DNA of 24,275 nucleotides, taken from positions 1 to 24,275 of the forward strand of contig CAYJPT010000018.1 of the NCBI GenBank assembly GCA_964372165.1, in the 5' to 3' direction. This DNA is from CAYJAD01 sp964372165. Its GTDB lineage: Bacteria > Desulfobacterota > Desulfovibrionia > Desulfovibrionales > Desulfovibrionaceae. Both the position numbers and the translations under genes were made by a program. Below are positions 7,799 through 15,974 of this stretch, piece after piece (position 1 is the stretch's first letter; the number at the start of each line of letters is the position of its first letter). The notes under the pieces were generated by a model. That model made no database searches. It worked only from the letters and a program-made list of their open reading frames with translations, and had not been told where the DNA came from.

Positions 7799-9428
7799 CT
7801 TTTATCCATCCTCTCATTATAGTAATAACTTGATCCATATGTTGCTCAGACAAGTTAAAGATATGAATTCTTAGAGCTTCAATATCTTTGAAGAGCATAA
7901 GGTCATCGTCTTCATCAGACATACTATCTAATTGGCCTTCTTCACGGGCTGCTTCTTCCAAAGCTTCATAAAGTGCAAGTTGCTCTTCAGCAGAAGGTAA
8001 TCCTTCAAGTCCTTCAATTACTTCACCTGCTTCAACCTTTGGACGAATAAGAGCTAAAACCACTGGGCGAACAATCAACATGAGGAATAAGAAAGCAAGT
8101 AAAGCATTAAGTAATGGTTTGCCAAAGCGATCTGCATAACTAGCAATAACATCAGCCATATTAGGGTCTGCAGGTGGTGCTGAATCATTAAATGGTACAG
8201 AACTAACTTCTAAAGCATCGCCACGTTCTTTATCAAGGCCAACAGCATTAGCAACCAAGAGTTGTACACGTTCAATTTCTTCTGCACTTCGTGGCATAAA
8301 TGTCCATGCACCGTCAACCTTTTCATACGTGCCATCTACAATAACTGCAACTGTTAAACGCTTCACATCACCAACATTTGATATAATATTTTGTTCTTCT
8401 TTATTAATTTCAAAGTTTGTGGTGCGTGTTTCTCTATTACCAATTTGAGTAGAAACAGAGCCAGTTATGCCATCACCACGAAAGTTAACATCAGGTGATC
8501 CGGCTTCAAGGTTGGCCTTACCTTCTTGTGTTTCTTCGCTACGTTGTTCAGATCGAACTGCTGTTTGCTCAGGGTCATATATTTCACGACGAATAGTTTT
8601 TTGGCTAAAATCCATATCCACATTAACTTTTGAAACCACTTTACCAGGACCAAATACAGGAGTTAACATGGCCTCAATACGACGCTCAAGGTCACGCTGC
8701 ACACGTAATTTATGTTCCATTTGTGTGGAGGACATGCCGGTTAGCGAATCTTCTTCAGGGCGATAAAGTACTTTGCCGCTATTATCTGTAATAGAAAGGT
8801 GCGCTTTATCAAGCCCCTCAACAGACATGAGCATCATGTTAACCATAGCACTGATTTCTTTATTATCAGGCTCATGGCCTGGGTCTTTTAATTTTAATAC
8901 CACTGATGCTGAAGGCTGTTGTTGTTCTTCCACAAAAAGACTACGCTGCGGTACAACAAGGTGTACTCTGGCACTTTCTACATTAGGAAATGCACTAATA
9001 GTACGAGCCAACTCACCTTGTAGTGCGCGAACATAATTTACTTTTTGTACAAAATCAGTTTGACCAACCTTAGTTTGGTCAAAAATTTCAAAGCCAATGC
9101 CCTGCCCTACTAAATTACCTTCGCCTGCGACCTTTAAACGCAAGTCATAAACTTGTGTTGTAGGAACCATAATGGTTGTGCCATTATTTGTAAGCTCATA
9201 AGGGATGTTGTCTTTTTGTAAAATGGTCACAACACGGTTTGCATCTTCTGGGCTTAAGTTTGAATATAGCAAGCTATAATTAGGTTTATTTATCCAAACG
9301 GTTAAAGCTATAAATCCAGCAACTGTTAGTACAGTTACACCTGCTATGATTACACGTTGCGTGATACTAAACTTGCTCCAAAATTCTTTGATTTTTTCGA
9401 AGTATTCTTTGAAATCTGGCATGGGCAT
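7776..9428 (-). CDS. fliF: Flagellar MS-ring protein FliF
   Basis: Forms the MS ring in the inner membrane, the base on which rod, export gate and C ring assemble. It has 550 residues, the normal length. One membrane segment lies near residues 25-46 and a second near 439-461. Between them is the large periplasmic ring-building region, with PNVESARVHLVVPQ and a disordered EQ/E-rich stretch in the middle. The cytoplasmic tail after 461 is acidic and ends in the FliG-binding helix (DQVITIMRGWIKDG). It starts 44 bases after fliE with GGAG upstream of the ATG. Its 3' end overlaps the next small gene by 23 bases. Confidence 0.97.
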   Translation of the reverse strand: MPMPDFKEYFEKIKEFWSKFSITQRVIIAGVTVLTVAGFIALTVWINKPNYSLLYSNLSPEDANRVVTILQKDNIPYELTNNGTTIMVPTTQVYDLRLKVAGEGNLVGQGIGFEIFDQTKVGQTDFVQKVNYVRALQGELARTISAFPNVESARVHLVVPQRSLFVEEQQQPSASVVLKLKDPGHEPDNKEISAMVNMMLMSVEGLDKAHLSITDNSGKVLYRPEEDSLTGMSSTQMEHKLRVQRDLERRIEAMLTPVFGPGKVVSKVNVDMDFSQKTIRREIYDPEQTAVRSEQRSEETQEGKANLEAGSPDVNFRGDGITGSVSTQIGNRETRTTNFEINKEEQNIISNVGDVKRLTVAVIVDGTYEKVDGAWTFMPRSAEEIERVQLLVANAVGLDKERGDALEVSSVPFNDSAPPADPNMADVIASYADRFGKPLLNALLAFLFLMLIVRPVVLALIRPKVEAGEVIEGLEGLPSAEEQLALYEALEEAAREEGQLDSMSDEDDDLMLFKDIEALRIHIFNLSEQHMDQVITIMRGWIKDGEPVRA

Positions 9429-9472
9429 AACTTTTCTCCGTTTATTTGAGGTAAATATATAATTATACTAAT

Positions 9473-9925
9473 TTAGAACTGAATACGGCTTAATTCTTTG
9501 TAAGCTTCGATAACCTTTCCACGTACAGCCGAAGTTAAACTCATGGCAACACTGGCTTTTTGCAAGGTAATCATAAGTTCATGCACATTTTGACTACGCC
9601 CTGAAGCAAATTCATCAATAGCGGCTGCTTTGGCATGCTGTAATGATTGTAACTTATTAAATCCAGTTGATACTGTGTCAGAAAAAGAATTAGGATTTGC
9701 TACAGGCAAAGTTTGAGCAACACGACTTTTAATAAAATCAGCATGCGCTCCAAAATTTTCTCCCTTATCAACGCTATCACGCACTAGGGATTGATCAAGC
9801 ACGTTAGCAAAGGCACTTTTATTGTTACTACCGCTGGTGGTGGCTTCTTTTAAATGTGACTCAGTCTGACCAAAGTTTTGTAAAGCCTTATTATAAGCTT
9901 GTATACCTACTGCGTTGATACTCAT
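9473..9925 (-). CDS. fliE: Flagellar hook-basal body protein FliE
   Basis: FliE joins the MS ring to the proximal rod and is among the first substrates exported. The conserved C-terminal part is clear at about residues 80-150 (SFSDTVSTGFNKLQSLQHAK, NVHELMITLQKASVAMSL, and VIEAYKELSRIQ at the end). The protein is 150 residues against a usual 100-110. The added length is an N-terminal, polar, serine- and lysine-rich segment after MSINAVGIQAYNKAL. It lies 16 bases after flgC and 44 before fliF. Confidence 0.93.
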   Translation of the reverse strand: MSINAVGIQAYNKALQNFGQTESHLKEATTSGSNNKSAFANVLDQSLVRDSVDKGENFGAHADFIKSRVAQTLPVANPNSFSDTVSTGFNKLQSLQHAKAAAIDEFASGRSQNVHELMITLQKASVAMSLTSAVRGKVIEAYKELSRIQF

Positions 9926-9941
9926 AACTTACTCCTATGAC

Positions 9942-10379
9942 CTAGCGGCCTATTTCTAAAGCCTTTTGATACATTTTCTTAACAGCATCCATGGTAGAAA
10001 CATTGGCTTCATAATTGCGCTGTGCAACCATCAAGTTTGCCATTTCTTCCACCACGTTAATATCAGGATAATAAACATAACCCTCAGCATTGGCATCAGG
10101 ATGACCAGGCTCGTAAACTTGCTTTAAAGGACGACTATCCATAGCAACTGCCATGACTCTTACACCTTTAAGTTCGCGATCTAAAGCTGAACGCATATGT
10201 TTTGAAAAAGGATCATCCACATCGGTTGCTGCTCTAATCACGGTACGACGGCGGTATGGACCACCCATGGGTGTACGCGTGGTTTTGGCATTGGCCAAGT
10301 TCATGGAGATAACATTCATTTGCGTGCGGTCTGCACTTAAAGCAGAAGCACTAATGTCAAGAGCTGTCATGAAATCCAT
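9942..10379 (-). CDS. flgC: Flagellar proximal rod protein FlgC
   Basis: Rod subunit of the flagellar basal body, exported through the type III gate. It has 145 residues, normal length. The N-terminus carries the rod/hook family signature (ALDISASALSADRTQMNVISMNLANAKTT). The C-terminus has VNVVEEMANLMVAQRNYEANVSTMDAVKKMYQKAL-type sequence, with the conserved NVVEEM and AQRNYEAN blocks. The first base of its ATG overlaps the end of the flgB stop by one base, so the two are translationally coupled. Confidence 0.97.
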   Translation of the reverse strand: MDFMTALDISASALSADRTQMNVISMNLANAKTTRTPMGGPYRRRTVIRAATDVDDPFSKHMRSALDRELKGVRVMAVAMDSRPLKQVYEPGHPDANAEGYVYYPDINVVEEMANLMVAQRNYEANVSTMDAVKKMYQKALEIGR

Positions 10380-10789
10380 TATTGCTTCCCTTCCTGTATA
10401 ATTGTTTTAATTCCCTCAAAATTCTTCTGAATAATTTGAGTTAGGGCCGTATAATGCAATTGATTCTTGGCAAGCTTTGTCATTTCTTTATCAAGGTTTA
10501 CTCTATCTTCACCATGAATTTCACGTGGCGTAAACTTCTTAAACCACTCTGGGCTGAAGTTTTTGGCATTAAATGCAGATGGCATATGCTCACCAGATGT
10601 ACGTGCCATGTTGCCCTTAAGGTCAAGACCAAGAGCTTTTTGAAGCTCACCTTCAAACTCTAGCTCGCGTGGCTTGTACTTAGGCGTATTTACGTTTGCA
10701 AGATTGCTATTAATAACGTTTTGGCGTTGCAATTGCATGTCCAAAACCTTACCTACAAGCTGTATTTGTGATGAATATAAACCTTTCAT
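10379..10789 (-). CDS. flgB: Flagellar basal-body rod protein FlgB
   Basis: Proximal rod subunit, first gene of the flagellar operon. It has 136 residues, within the usual range. The N-terminal block QRQNVINSNLANVNTPKYKPRELEFE is the FlgB form of the rod signature (NSNLANVNTPKYK). The C-terminal helix has KLAKNQLHYTALTQII. AGGAGG sits 5 bases before the ATG. A sigma-54 promoter lies about 55-70 bases upstream, and the gene overlaps flgC by one base. Confidence 0.97.
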   Translation of the reverse strand: MKGLYSSQIQLVGKVLDMQLQRQNVINSNLANVNTPKYKPRELEFEGELQKALGLDLKGNMARTSGEHMPSAFNAKNFSPEWFKKFTPREIHGEDRVNLDKEMTKLAKNQLHYTALTQIIQKNFEGIKTIIQEGKQ

Positions 10790-10844
10790 AAAAACCTCCT
10801 GCTAAGCTTGGCTTTGCAGATTTACAATTAATTACCTATGTCTT

Positions 10845-10861
10845 AGCAAAGGTCGTTCCAA
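10845..10861 (-). promoter_or_regulatory. Sigma-54 (RpoN) promoter for the flagellar operon
   Basis: The - strand reads TTGGAACGACCTTTGCT. It has the obligatory GG and GC dinucleotides exactly 10 bases apart and matches the consensus TTGGCACG-N4-TTGCT at nearly every position. It is the right distance upstream of the flgB ATG (10789). A GATG/CATC palindrome at 10863-10874 just upstream could be a protein site, but that is only a suggestion. Confidence 0.85.
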
Positions 10862-10946
10862 AGATGTAAGCATCTAAAAATAAAAAGAAAAAACTGCGTT
10901 ATTTAATGATATTTACTTGAAAAAACAATGAGGTCATCTTTTTGAC

Positions 10947-10995
10947 AAAAAATAAAAACTCTGCACAATAATATTATGCAGAGTTTTTATTTTTT
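10947..10995 (-). terminator. Long hairpin terminator after hypE (family 1 core)
   Basis: Two 24-base arms (10947-10970 and 10972-10995) are complementary with a single mismatch and end in A/T runs on both sides, so the structure is a good bidirectional intrinsic terminator. It lies 48 bases after the hypE stop. The inner part, CTCTGCACAAT, matches the core of the palindromes at 1267-1308 and 23405-23434. Confidence 0.85.
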
Positions 10996-11042
10996 TGCGC
11001 CAAATTATCTAAGCGTATAATATAATGATAGAATATATTTAA

Positions 11043-12071
11043 TCAACAAATACGTGGTAATTGATCGCCCTCAAGCATGGATAATAACCGCTTGCCACCA
11101 ATGGGAGTTTGCAAAAATACTTGCCCAAGACGGGTTAAGTTTTTCTCTGCCGCTAAAACTTTACCTATAATAACAGAGTCATTGCCATAAGGGCTTTGAC
11201 GCATTGCTGCTAAAACTGCATCGGCACAATGTTGTGGTACAATGCAAATTAGCTTACCTTCATTGGCAAGGTAAAGAGGATCAAGCCCAAGAAAAGCACA
11301 ACCATTTCGTACATTTTCATCAATGGGGATGGCATCTTCATCAATTTGTATGCAAACATTTGATTGCATAGCAATTTCATTAAGTGTTGTTGCAAGACCA
11401 CCACGTGTTGGGTCACGCAAAACATGTACATATTCATGTGATTCAACACTATTCATAATGTTTGCTACCATAAAATTTAATGGTGCTGAATCTGATGCAA
11501 CATCACTTGCAAAAGAAAGCCCCTCACGCTGTGCCATAATTGTTAAACCATGATTACCCATTGACCCGCTAACAATAACAACATCATCAATTGCTGCTTT
11601 GTGACCGGAAGGCGGATTTGCATTGAGTACTTCACCTATTCCTGTGGTATTGATAAATATTTTATCACACATACCCTTAGGTACTACCTTAGTGTCGCCG
11701 GTCACAATGCAAACATTGGCTTCTGTGGCGGCCTTTGCCATATCTTGCACCACACGCTCTAAAATATCTGCATCAAGACCTTCTTCTAAAATAAAAGCGC
11801 AACTTAGATATAAAGGCTTTGCCCCAAGCATTGACACATCATTAACTGTACCATGCACCGCCAAAGTGCCTATGCTACCCCCTGGAAAAAACAAAGGTGT
11901 AACAGTATAAGAATCAGTGCTCATAGCAATAGGGCCAGTTACATTAAGTAGAGCTGCATCATTCATTTTATCCAAAATTTCATTGGAAAAATAACGTAAA
12001 AAAAAGTCATTTATTAATCTTTGTGAAGCTCTACCTCCACTACCGGAATCTAATAAAATTGTATTTCCCAT
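11043..12071 (-). CDS. hypE: Hydrogenase maturation protein HypE
   Basis: HypE receives a carbamoyl group from HypF on its C-terminal cysteine and dehydrates it with ATP to a thiocyanate, the source of the cyanide ligands of the NiFe-hydrogenase iron. The protein ends in PRIC, so Cys342 is the reactive residue. The N-terminal GSGGRASQRLI and the STDSYTVTPLFFPGGSIGTLAVHGTVND segment belong to the PurM-like ATP-binding fold. At 342 residues it has the family length. It starts 3 bases after the hypD stop, clearly in one operon. The partner genes hypA, B, C and F are not in the window. Confidence 0.97.
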   Translation of the reverse strand: MGNTILLDSGSGGRASQRLINDFFLRYFSNEILDKMNDAALLNVTGPIAMSTDSYTVTPLFFPGGSIGTLAVHGTVNDVSMLGAKPLYLSCAFILEEGLDADILERVVQDMAKAATEANVCIVTGDTKVVPKGMCDKIFINTTGIGEVLNANPPSGHKAAIDDVVIVSGSMGNHGLTIMAQREGLSFASDVASDSAPLNFMVANIMNSVESHEYVHVLRDPTRGGLATTLNEIAMQSNVCIQIDEDAIPIDENVRNGCAFLGLDPLYLANEGKLICIVPQHCADAVLAAMRQSPYGNDSVIIGKVLAAEKNLTRLGQVFLQTPIGGKRLLSMLEGDQLPRIC

Positions 12072-12074
12072 AGC

Positions 12075-13166
12075 CTATGCTCCCAAGCGATATTTATAAT
12101 AGGCCGCGCAAGAACCCTCAGTAGAAACCATACAAGGGCCAACCGGCTTTGCAGGAGTACAAGCCTTAGCAAATAGTGCACAATCAGGTGGCGCAAGTTT
12201 ACCTTTTAAAACATCTCCACATCGACATCCACCAATAGGCTTAACCTCAGGCAAATTAATGCCTAATTGCACAACTGCGTCCATATTTGCAAAATCTTCA
12301 CTTATGCATAATCCACTGTGCTTAATAGCCCCAATACCACGCCATAAAGCATCATCTGTCACAAATACTTGCTCTAATATTGCTCGTGCACGTGGATTAC
12401 CATCATTATCAACAGCACGAATGTATGCATTTTGTATATTACTTTTACCATCTTGTAATTGCTCAGCCATCATACAAAGCGCAAGCAAAATATCTGCGGC
12501 ATCAAAACCTGCCACAATGCCGGGTGTTTTGTATTCTTCTAAAAACTTGTATGGTTCTAAACCAAGTATGGTTGAAACATGCCCAGGTAATAAGAAAGCA
12601 TCTACAGCACATTCCGCATCATCCAATAATACACGCAAAGCCGGCGGTACAAGCTTGTGACATGAAAAAATCAATAAATTATTTATGCCCTGCTGCTTTG
12701 CCATAAGCATTGTGCCAGCCACTGTGGGAGCTGTTGTTTCAAAACCAACACCAAGAAAGACAATCTTATCATGAGGATTATTTTTAGCCAGTGTTATGGC
12801 ATCTAAAGGCGAATAAACTACCTCTATCCTAGCCCCTTGCGCCATAGCATGCTTTAAGCTTGTACCGTCAGGCCCAGGGATGCGCAAAAGATCACCAAAG
12901 GTGGCAATAATAAGACCGTCACGCTTAGCTAAATCTAAAAAAGTAGCAACTTCTGCATCATGTGTTACACATACCGGACAGCCAGGTCCAGAAAGATGCG
13001 TTATATTTTCGGGTAAAAGATCACGTAAACCACTATGAAATATGGATACAGTATGTGTACCGCATACTTCCATAAATCTTAATTGGTTATTGCCTAAGAT
13101 TTGTTTTAATTTTTCCAGCAAAGGCCTACATACTTCAGGATTCTTAAAATCACGTGTATAATCCAT
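12075..13166 (-). CDS. hypD: Hydrogenase maturation protein HypD
   Basis: Iron-sulfur scaffold that with HypC assembles the Fe(CN)2CO unit of NiFe hydrogenases. I place the start at the ATG 13166 (363 residues); an in-frame TTG at 13187 would add 7 residues but overlaps the region of the likely ribosome site, GGAG at 13178-13181. Key cysteines are present: Cys35 in MEVCGTHTV, Cys63 and Cys66 in GPGCPVC, and the C-terminal cluster region GGCRCGDVLKG with further cysteines (PPDCALFAKAC, GPCMVSTEGSC). FGDLLRIPGP and GFETTAPT are also typical. Confidence 0.96.
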   Translation of the reverse strand: MDYTRDFKNPEVCRPLLEKLKQILGNNQLRFMEVCGTHTVSIFHSGLRDLLPENITHLSGPGCPVCVTHDAEVATFLDLAKRDGLIIATFGDLLRIPGPDGTSLKHAMAQGARIEVVYSPLDAITLAKNNPHDKIVFLGVGFETTAPTVAGTMLMAKQQGINNLLIFSCHKLVPPALRVLLDDAECAVDAFLLPGHVSTILGLEPYKFLEEYKTPGIVAGFDAADILLALCMMAEQLQDGKSNIQNAYIRAVDNDGNPRARAILEQVFVTDDALWRGIGAIKHSGLCISEDFANMDAVVQLGINLPEVKPIGGCRCGDVLKGKLAPPDCALFAKACTPAKPVGPCMVSTEGSCAAYYKYRLGA

Positions 13167-13477
13167 AATAAAATTAACTCCGTACAAAAAGCAATAAAAC
13201 GAAACATTTTAACATAATCTTTACTAAAAGTCATCAAGATTCTTGCCATTTTTATAAAGCAAAAGTAATGACAATTGCTGAAAATTGTTGGACAAACACT
13301 TTTCTATTTACATGTTCAATCAAACTATTTTTCTTATTAAGTATTTTAGGAGTTCTGCACAATTATTTTCGTTGCATTTCTACAACTTCAAATGACCTCT
13401 TAGCAACGCAATGCAATAAAGTATATCTTGCATCATTGTACTATGAATAAAATGACTACATTAAACTAAAAAATGTA
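13167..13477. other. Spacer between glpC and hypD
   Basis: Three hundred and eleven AT-rich bases. The 9-mer CTGCACAAT of palindrome family 1 occurs at 13355-13363, but without a matching second arm. A weak inverted repeat (TACATT 13457-13462 with AATGTA 13472-13477) abuts the glpC stop. No convincing gene or promoter was seen. Confidence 0.4.
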
Positions 13478-14677
13478 TTATATTAGAGCTTGCCTTAATA
13501 ATGATATAGGATGTAAACATTGTTTTTGTGTTCCGTGTTCAATTTGAATGCGACATGTACCACACTCAGAACTACATAAATCAACTTGAGAATGCTTAAC
13601 AGTATCAAATAATTGCTGTCCCACTTGCATACTAATATTATACTTTTCTTTCTTAAATCCATAGCTACCAGAAATACCACAACAACCAGCATTGGCATTT
13701 TTCACAGCATTGCCATAGACCTTTTGCAAAATTTCATATCCCAAAAGCCCAGCACCTTGAGCTCGTAAATGGCAAGGGGCATGGTACATAATTGATATAT
13801 CATGTACCTTACTTTGCAGGGGTAAATTTTCTTTTTCAATGCAATGCAAAATAAACTCTTGCGCATCGCGCATAGCAATTTTGCCATAAGTTTTTTCAAC
13901 CTTCGGAAAATAGTGTGGAATATCACCATTAAACATAAGCGAGCAAGAAGGACAACCAGTTAATATAGTATGGCCTTGCTTCTGCCATTGTAAAAGCACT
14001 TGGGCATTTTTTATGGCACCTTTTTCAGCATCTTCCCAAAAACCATTGGCTACCATGGGCAAACCACAACAGCTTAATTCATCAGGAACAATGACTTTGT
14101 AGCCAGCTTTATTCAAAACATAAATAATATCAATACCTGTTTGCGGACTATAAATATCTACGTAGCAACCAGGAAAAAAGACCACAGTGCCTTGCATATT
14201 TTTAGCATCAATTTTTTGTGCTAACTTACGAAATTGCGTGCGAAACGTTTTGTGTGCAAAGCTTGGTAAAGGGGCTTTTTTATGTACGCCAAATGTATGT
14301 AGCACTTCTCTGCTTATAGGGTTCTTCATACCAAAATTGCGCAAAAAAGCTGGAATGAATCCAATATATTTTGCAATATCAGCCCCATGTGCAAGCATCC
14401 AATCACGCAAGGATAGCCCATGTTCCTTAGCATAAGCTGCGCGAGCCATCATATTAAATGTTGATATAGGCACACCATGCGGGCAGGCTATATCGCAATT
14501 TTTACAATTAGAACAATAATGTAGCGATTTTTCCTCAGGCATGCCCATGAGGCGAAAACGCTCATGTGCAGGACCAACCATACGCGGCCCCAAAAATTCA
14601 GTGGTGGCAGCAGCTATAGGGCATTGTGCCACGCAAGTACTACATGTTATACATGCATCAGGATTCATATGACTCAT
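13478..14677 (-). CDS. glpC: Anaerobic glycerol-3-phosphate dehydrogenase subunit C
   Basis: Membrane-associated iron-sulfur subunit that carries electrons from GlpAB to the quinone pool. I start it at the ATG 14677 (399 residues), which has GAGG 5 bases before it; an upstream ATG at 14713 lies inside glpB. Two ferredoxin motifs are near the N-terminus: cysteines at 9, 12, 15, 19 (CITCSTCVAQCP) and 55, 58, 61, 65 (CSNCKNCDIACP). Two cysteine-rich CCG domains follow, with CCGLPMVANGF in the first and CCGISGSYGF in the second. There are no clear membrane spans. Its position after glpA and glpB supports GlpC over other CCG-domain proteins such as LutA or HdrB relatives. Confidence 0.93.
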   Translation of the reverse strand: MSHMNPDACITCSTCVAQCPIAAATTEFLGPRMVGPAHERFRLMGMPEEKSLHYCSNCKNCDIACPHGVPISTFNMMARAAYAKEHGLSLRDWMLAHGADIAKYIGFIPAFLRNFGMKNPISREVLHTFGVHKKAPLPSFAHKTFRTQFRKLAQKIDAKNMQGTVVFFPGCYVDIYSPQTGIDIIYVLNKAGYKVIVPDELSCCGLPMVANGFWEDAEKGAIKNAQVLLQWQKQGHTILTGCPSCSLMFNGDIPHYFPKVEKTYGKIAMRDAQEFILHCIEKENLPLQSKVHDISIMYHAPCHLRAQGAGLLGYEILQKVYGNAVKNANAGCCGISGSYGFKKEKYNISMQVGQQLFDTVKHSQVDLCSSECGTCRIQIEHGTQKQCLHPISLLRQALI

Positions 14678-14684
14678 GCCTACC

Positions 14685-15974
14685 TCATATGGATTCAAGG
14701 TGTTGTACAGCATGCCACGCTGTGGACACTGCTACGCCATTACCATTTTTTTCTGCTGCAAAATCATACATGCCCAAAGTCCTGCCAACAAAAAAAACAT
14801 TTTTTACCAAAAGTTTACCTTGAGCATCAATGGGTTGCAATTTTTCATTTACACAAACGCCCATCTTTGTAAAGGCATGGCTTCCAAATGCAGTATCTGC
14901 CGCCCACGCTTCCGGTTCAGCTGGCATATCAATTTCAATGCCCAAAATAGCTTCATGGGCTTTACTTGGTGATGTCTGAATACCGCCACCCAAAATACCA
15001 CCGGTTGCCAAAATAAAACTTTTGGCCTCATACCTATGAACTACCCCTTCACCACGCGCAAGCAAGGCTTTACACTGACCATTCTCAATATCAGTTTGGA
15101 ATATAGTAGAATTTTCTATAATACGTATTTTGCCTTGAGCTTGCAATGCACGTATGGCCCGCATAAACACAGCTGATAAGCGATATCCACCTACTCCTGG
15201 TGGCAAAGAAATCATCTCAACTATGGAACAGCCCAAAGACTGCTGTAATAATTTCCAAGGAGAAGTCTGTTCATTAAGGGCTGTTCCTAAAATTGGCGGT
15301 ATAATGACTACATCGCACCCTTTGATTAAAGGTTTCAACGCACCCTGTAGCCATGCAAAACCTTCAGGAGAATCCACATAGCGAGCAACATCTAACGCAC
15401 TCACGGCCCTGTGCGCAGTACCAAAATGTGAAGGTAAAGATGCAGTACTAAATTGTGTGCTTTTAAGCTCAGGATATTTTTGTAATTGCTGCACAATAAG
15501 CTTTGGATGACAATCACGTATAGCATCTACGCTTACCACTAAGGCATGTTTTGCCGCAAAAAGAGCAGAGCTGTCACTGGCTGCAGGATAAAAATATGTG
15601 GGTTTTAATGTGCCAATAATTGTAGGCACTAAAGTATTTTGTCCATTTTTACAATGTAATGCAGCATCTTCGCTCTTGCATAGGTCTTGTACTACCGCAA
15701 GGGCTTTTTCAACAGAAGCACGCCCAATGATATTATAGGGATGCGTTGGAGGAAGTTTTGCTAAAGCATCCAAAGGATTATGAATGCGCTGCATTTCTTC
15801 ACCATTTTGAATATATCCAAGCACATCTATACAACCGCTGGCAATAGATAAGGCTCCAAGTCCAGTGCCCAAAAGGGTTACCTGCTTGCCACTTTGCGCA
15901 GCGGTATATGCGGCCATCATGCCCGCTATACCCATACCAACTACAAGCACATCTGATTTATTCTGTTTGTTCAT
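14685..15974 (-). CDS. glpB: Anaerobic glycerol-3-phosphate dehydrogenase subunit B
   Basis: FAD/NAD-type subunit that works with GlpA and GlpC. The N-terminal dinucleotide-binding fold is VLVVGMGIAGMMAAY (GxGxxG). I choose the ATG at 15974 (429 residues) because GGAG lies 7 bases before it; the longer frame begins at a TTG at 15989. The gene overlaps the end of glpA by 17 bases. The C-terminal region has the second nucleotide-binding signature ILATGGILGGG and ends with the motif KNVFFVGRTLG. The stop overlaps the ribosome site of glpC, so the three are coupled. Confidence 0.92.
   Translation of the reverse strand: MNKQNKSDVLVVGMGIAGMMAAYTAAQSGKQVTLLGTGLGALSIASGCIDVLGYIQNGEEMQRIHNPLDALAKLPPTHPYNIIGRASVEKALAVVQDLCKSEDAALHCKNGQNTLVPTIIGTLKPTYFYPAASDSSALFAAKHALVVSVDAIRDCHPKLIVQQLQKYPELKSTQFSTASLPSHFGTAHRAVSALDVARYVDSPEGFAWLQGALKPLIKGCDVVIIPPILGTALNEQTSPWKLLQQSLGCSIVEMISLPPGVGGYRLSAVFMRAIRALQAQGKIRIIENSTIFQTDIENGQCKALLARGEGVVHRYEAKSFILATGGILGGGIQTSPSKAHEAILGIEIDMPAEPEAWAADTAFGSHAFTKMGVCVNEKLQPIDAQGKLLVKNVFFVGRTLGMYDFAAEKNGNGVAVSTAWHAVQHLESI

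Noticed and set aside
13268..13450. 60-codon + strand frame between glpC and hypD
   Set aside because: No Shine-Dalgarno site or recognisable domain; overlaps the spacer that must hold the hypD promoter.
15488..15496. Another CTGCACAAT match, inside glpB
   Set aside because: It has no complementary second arm and lies within a conserved coding frame, so it is taken as chance.
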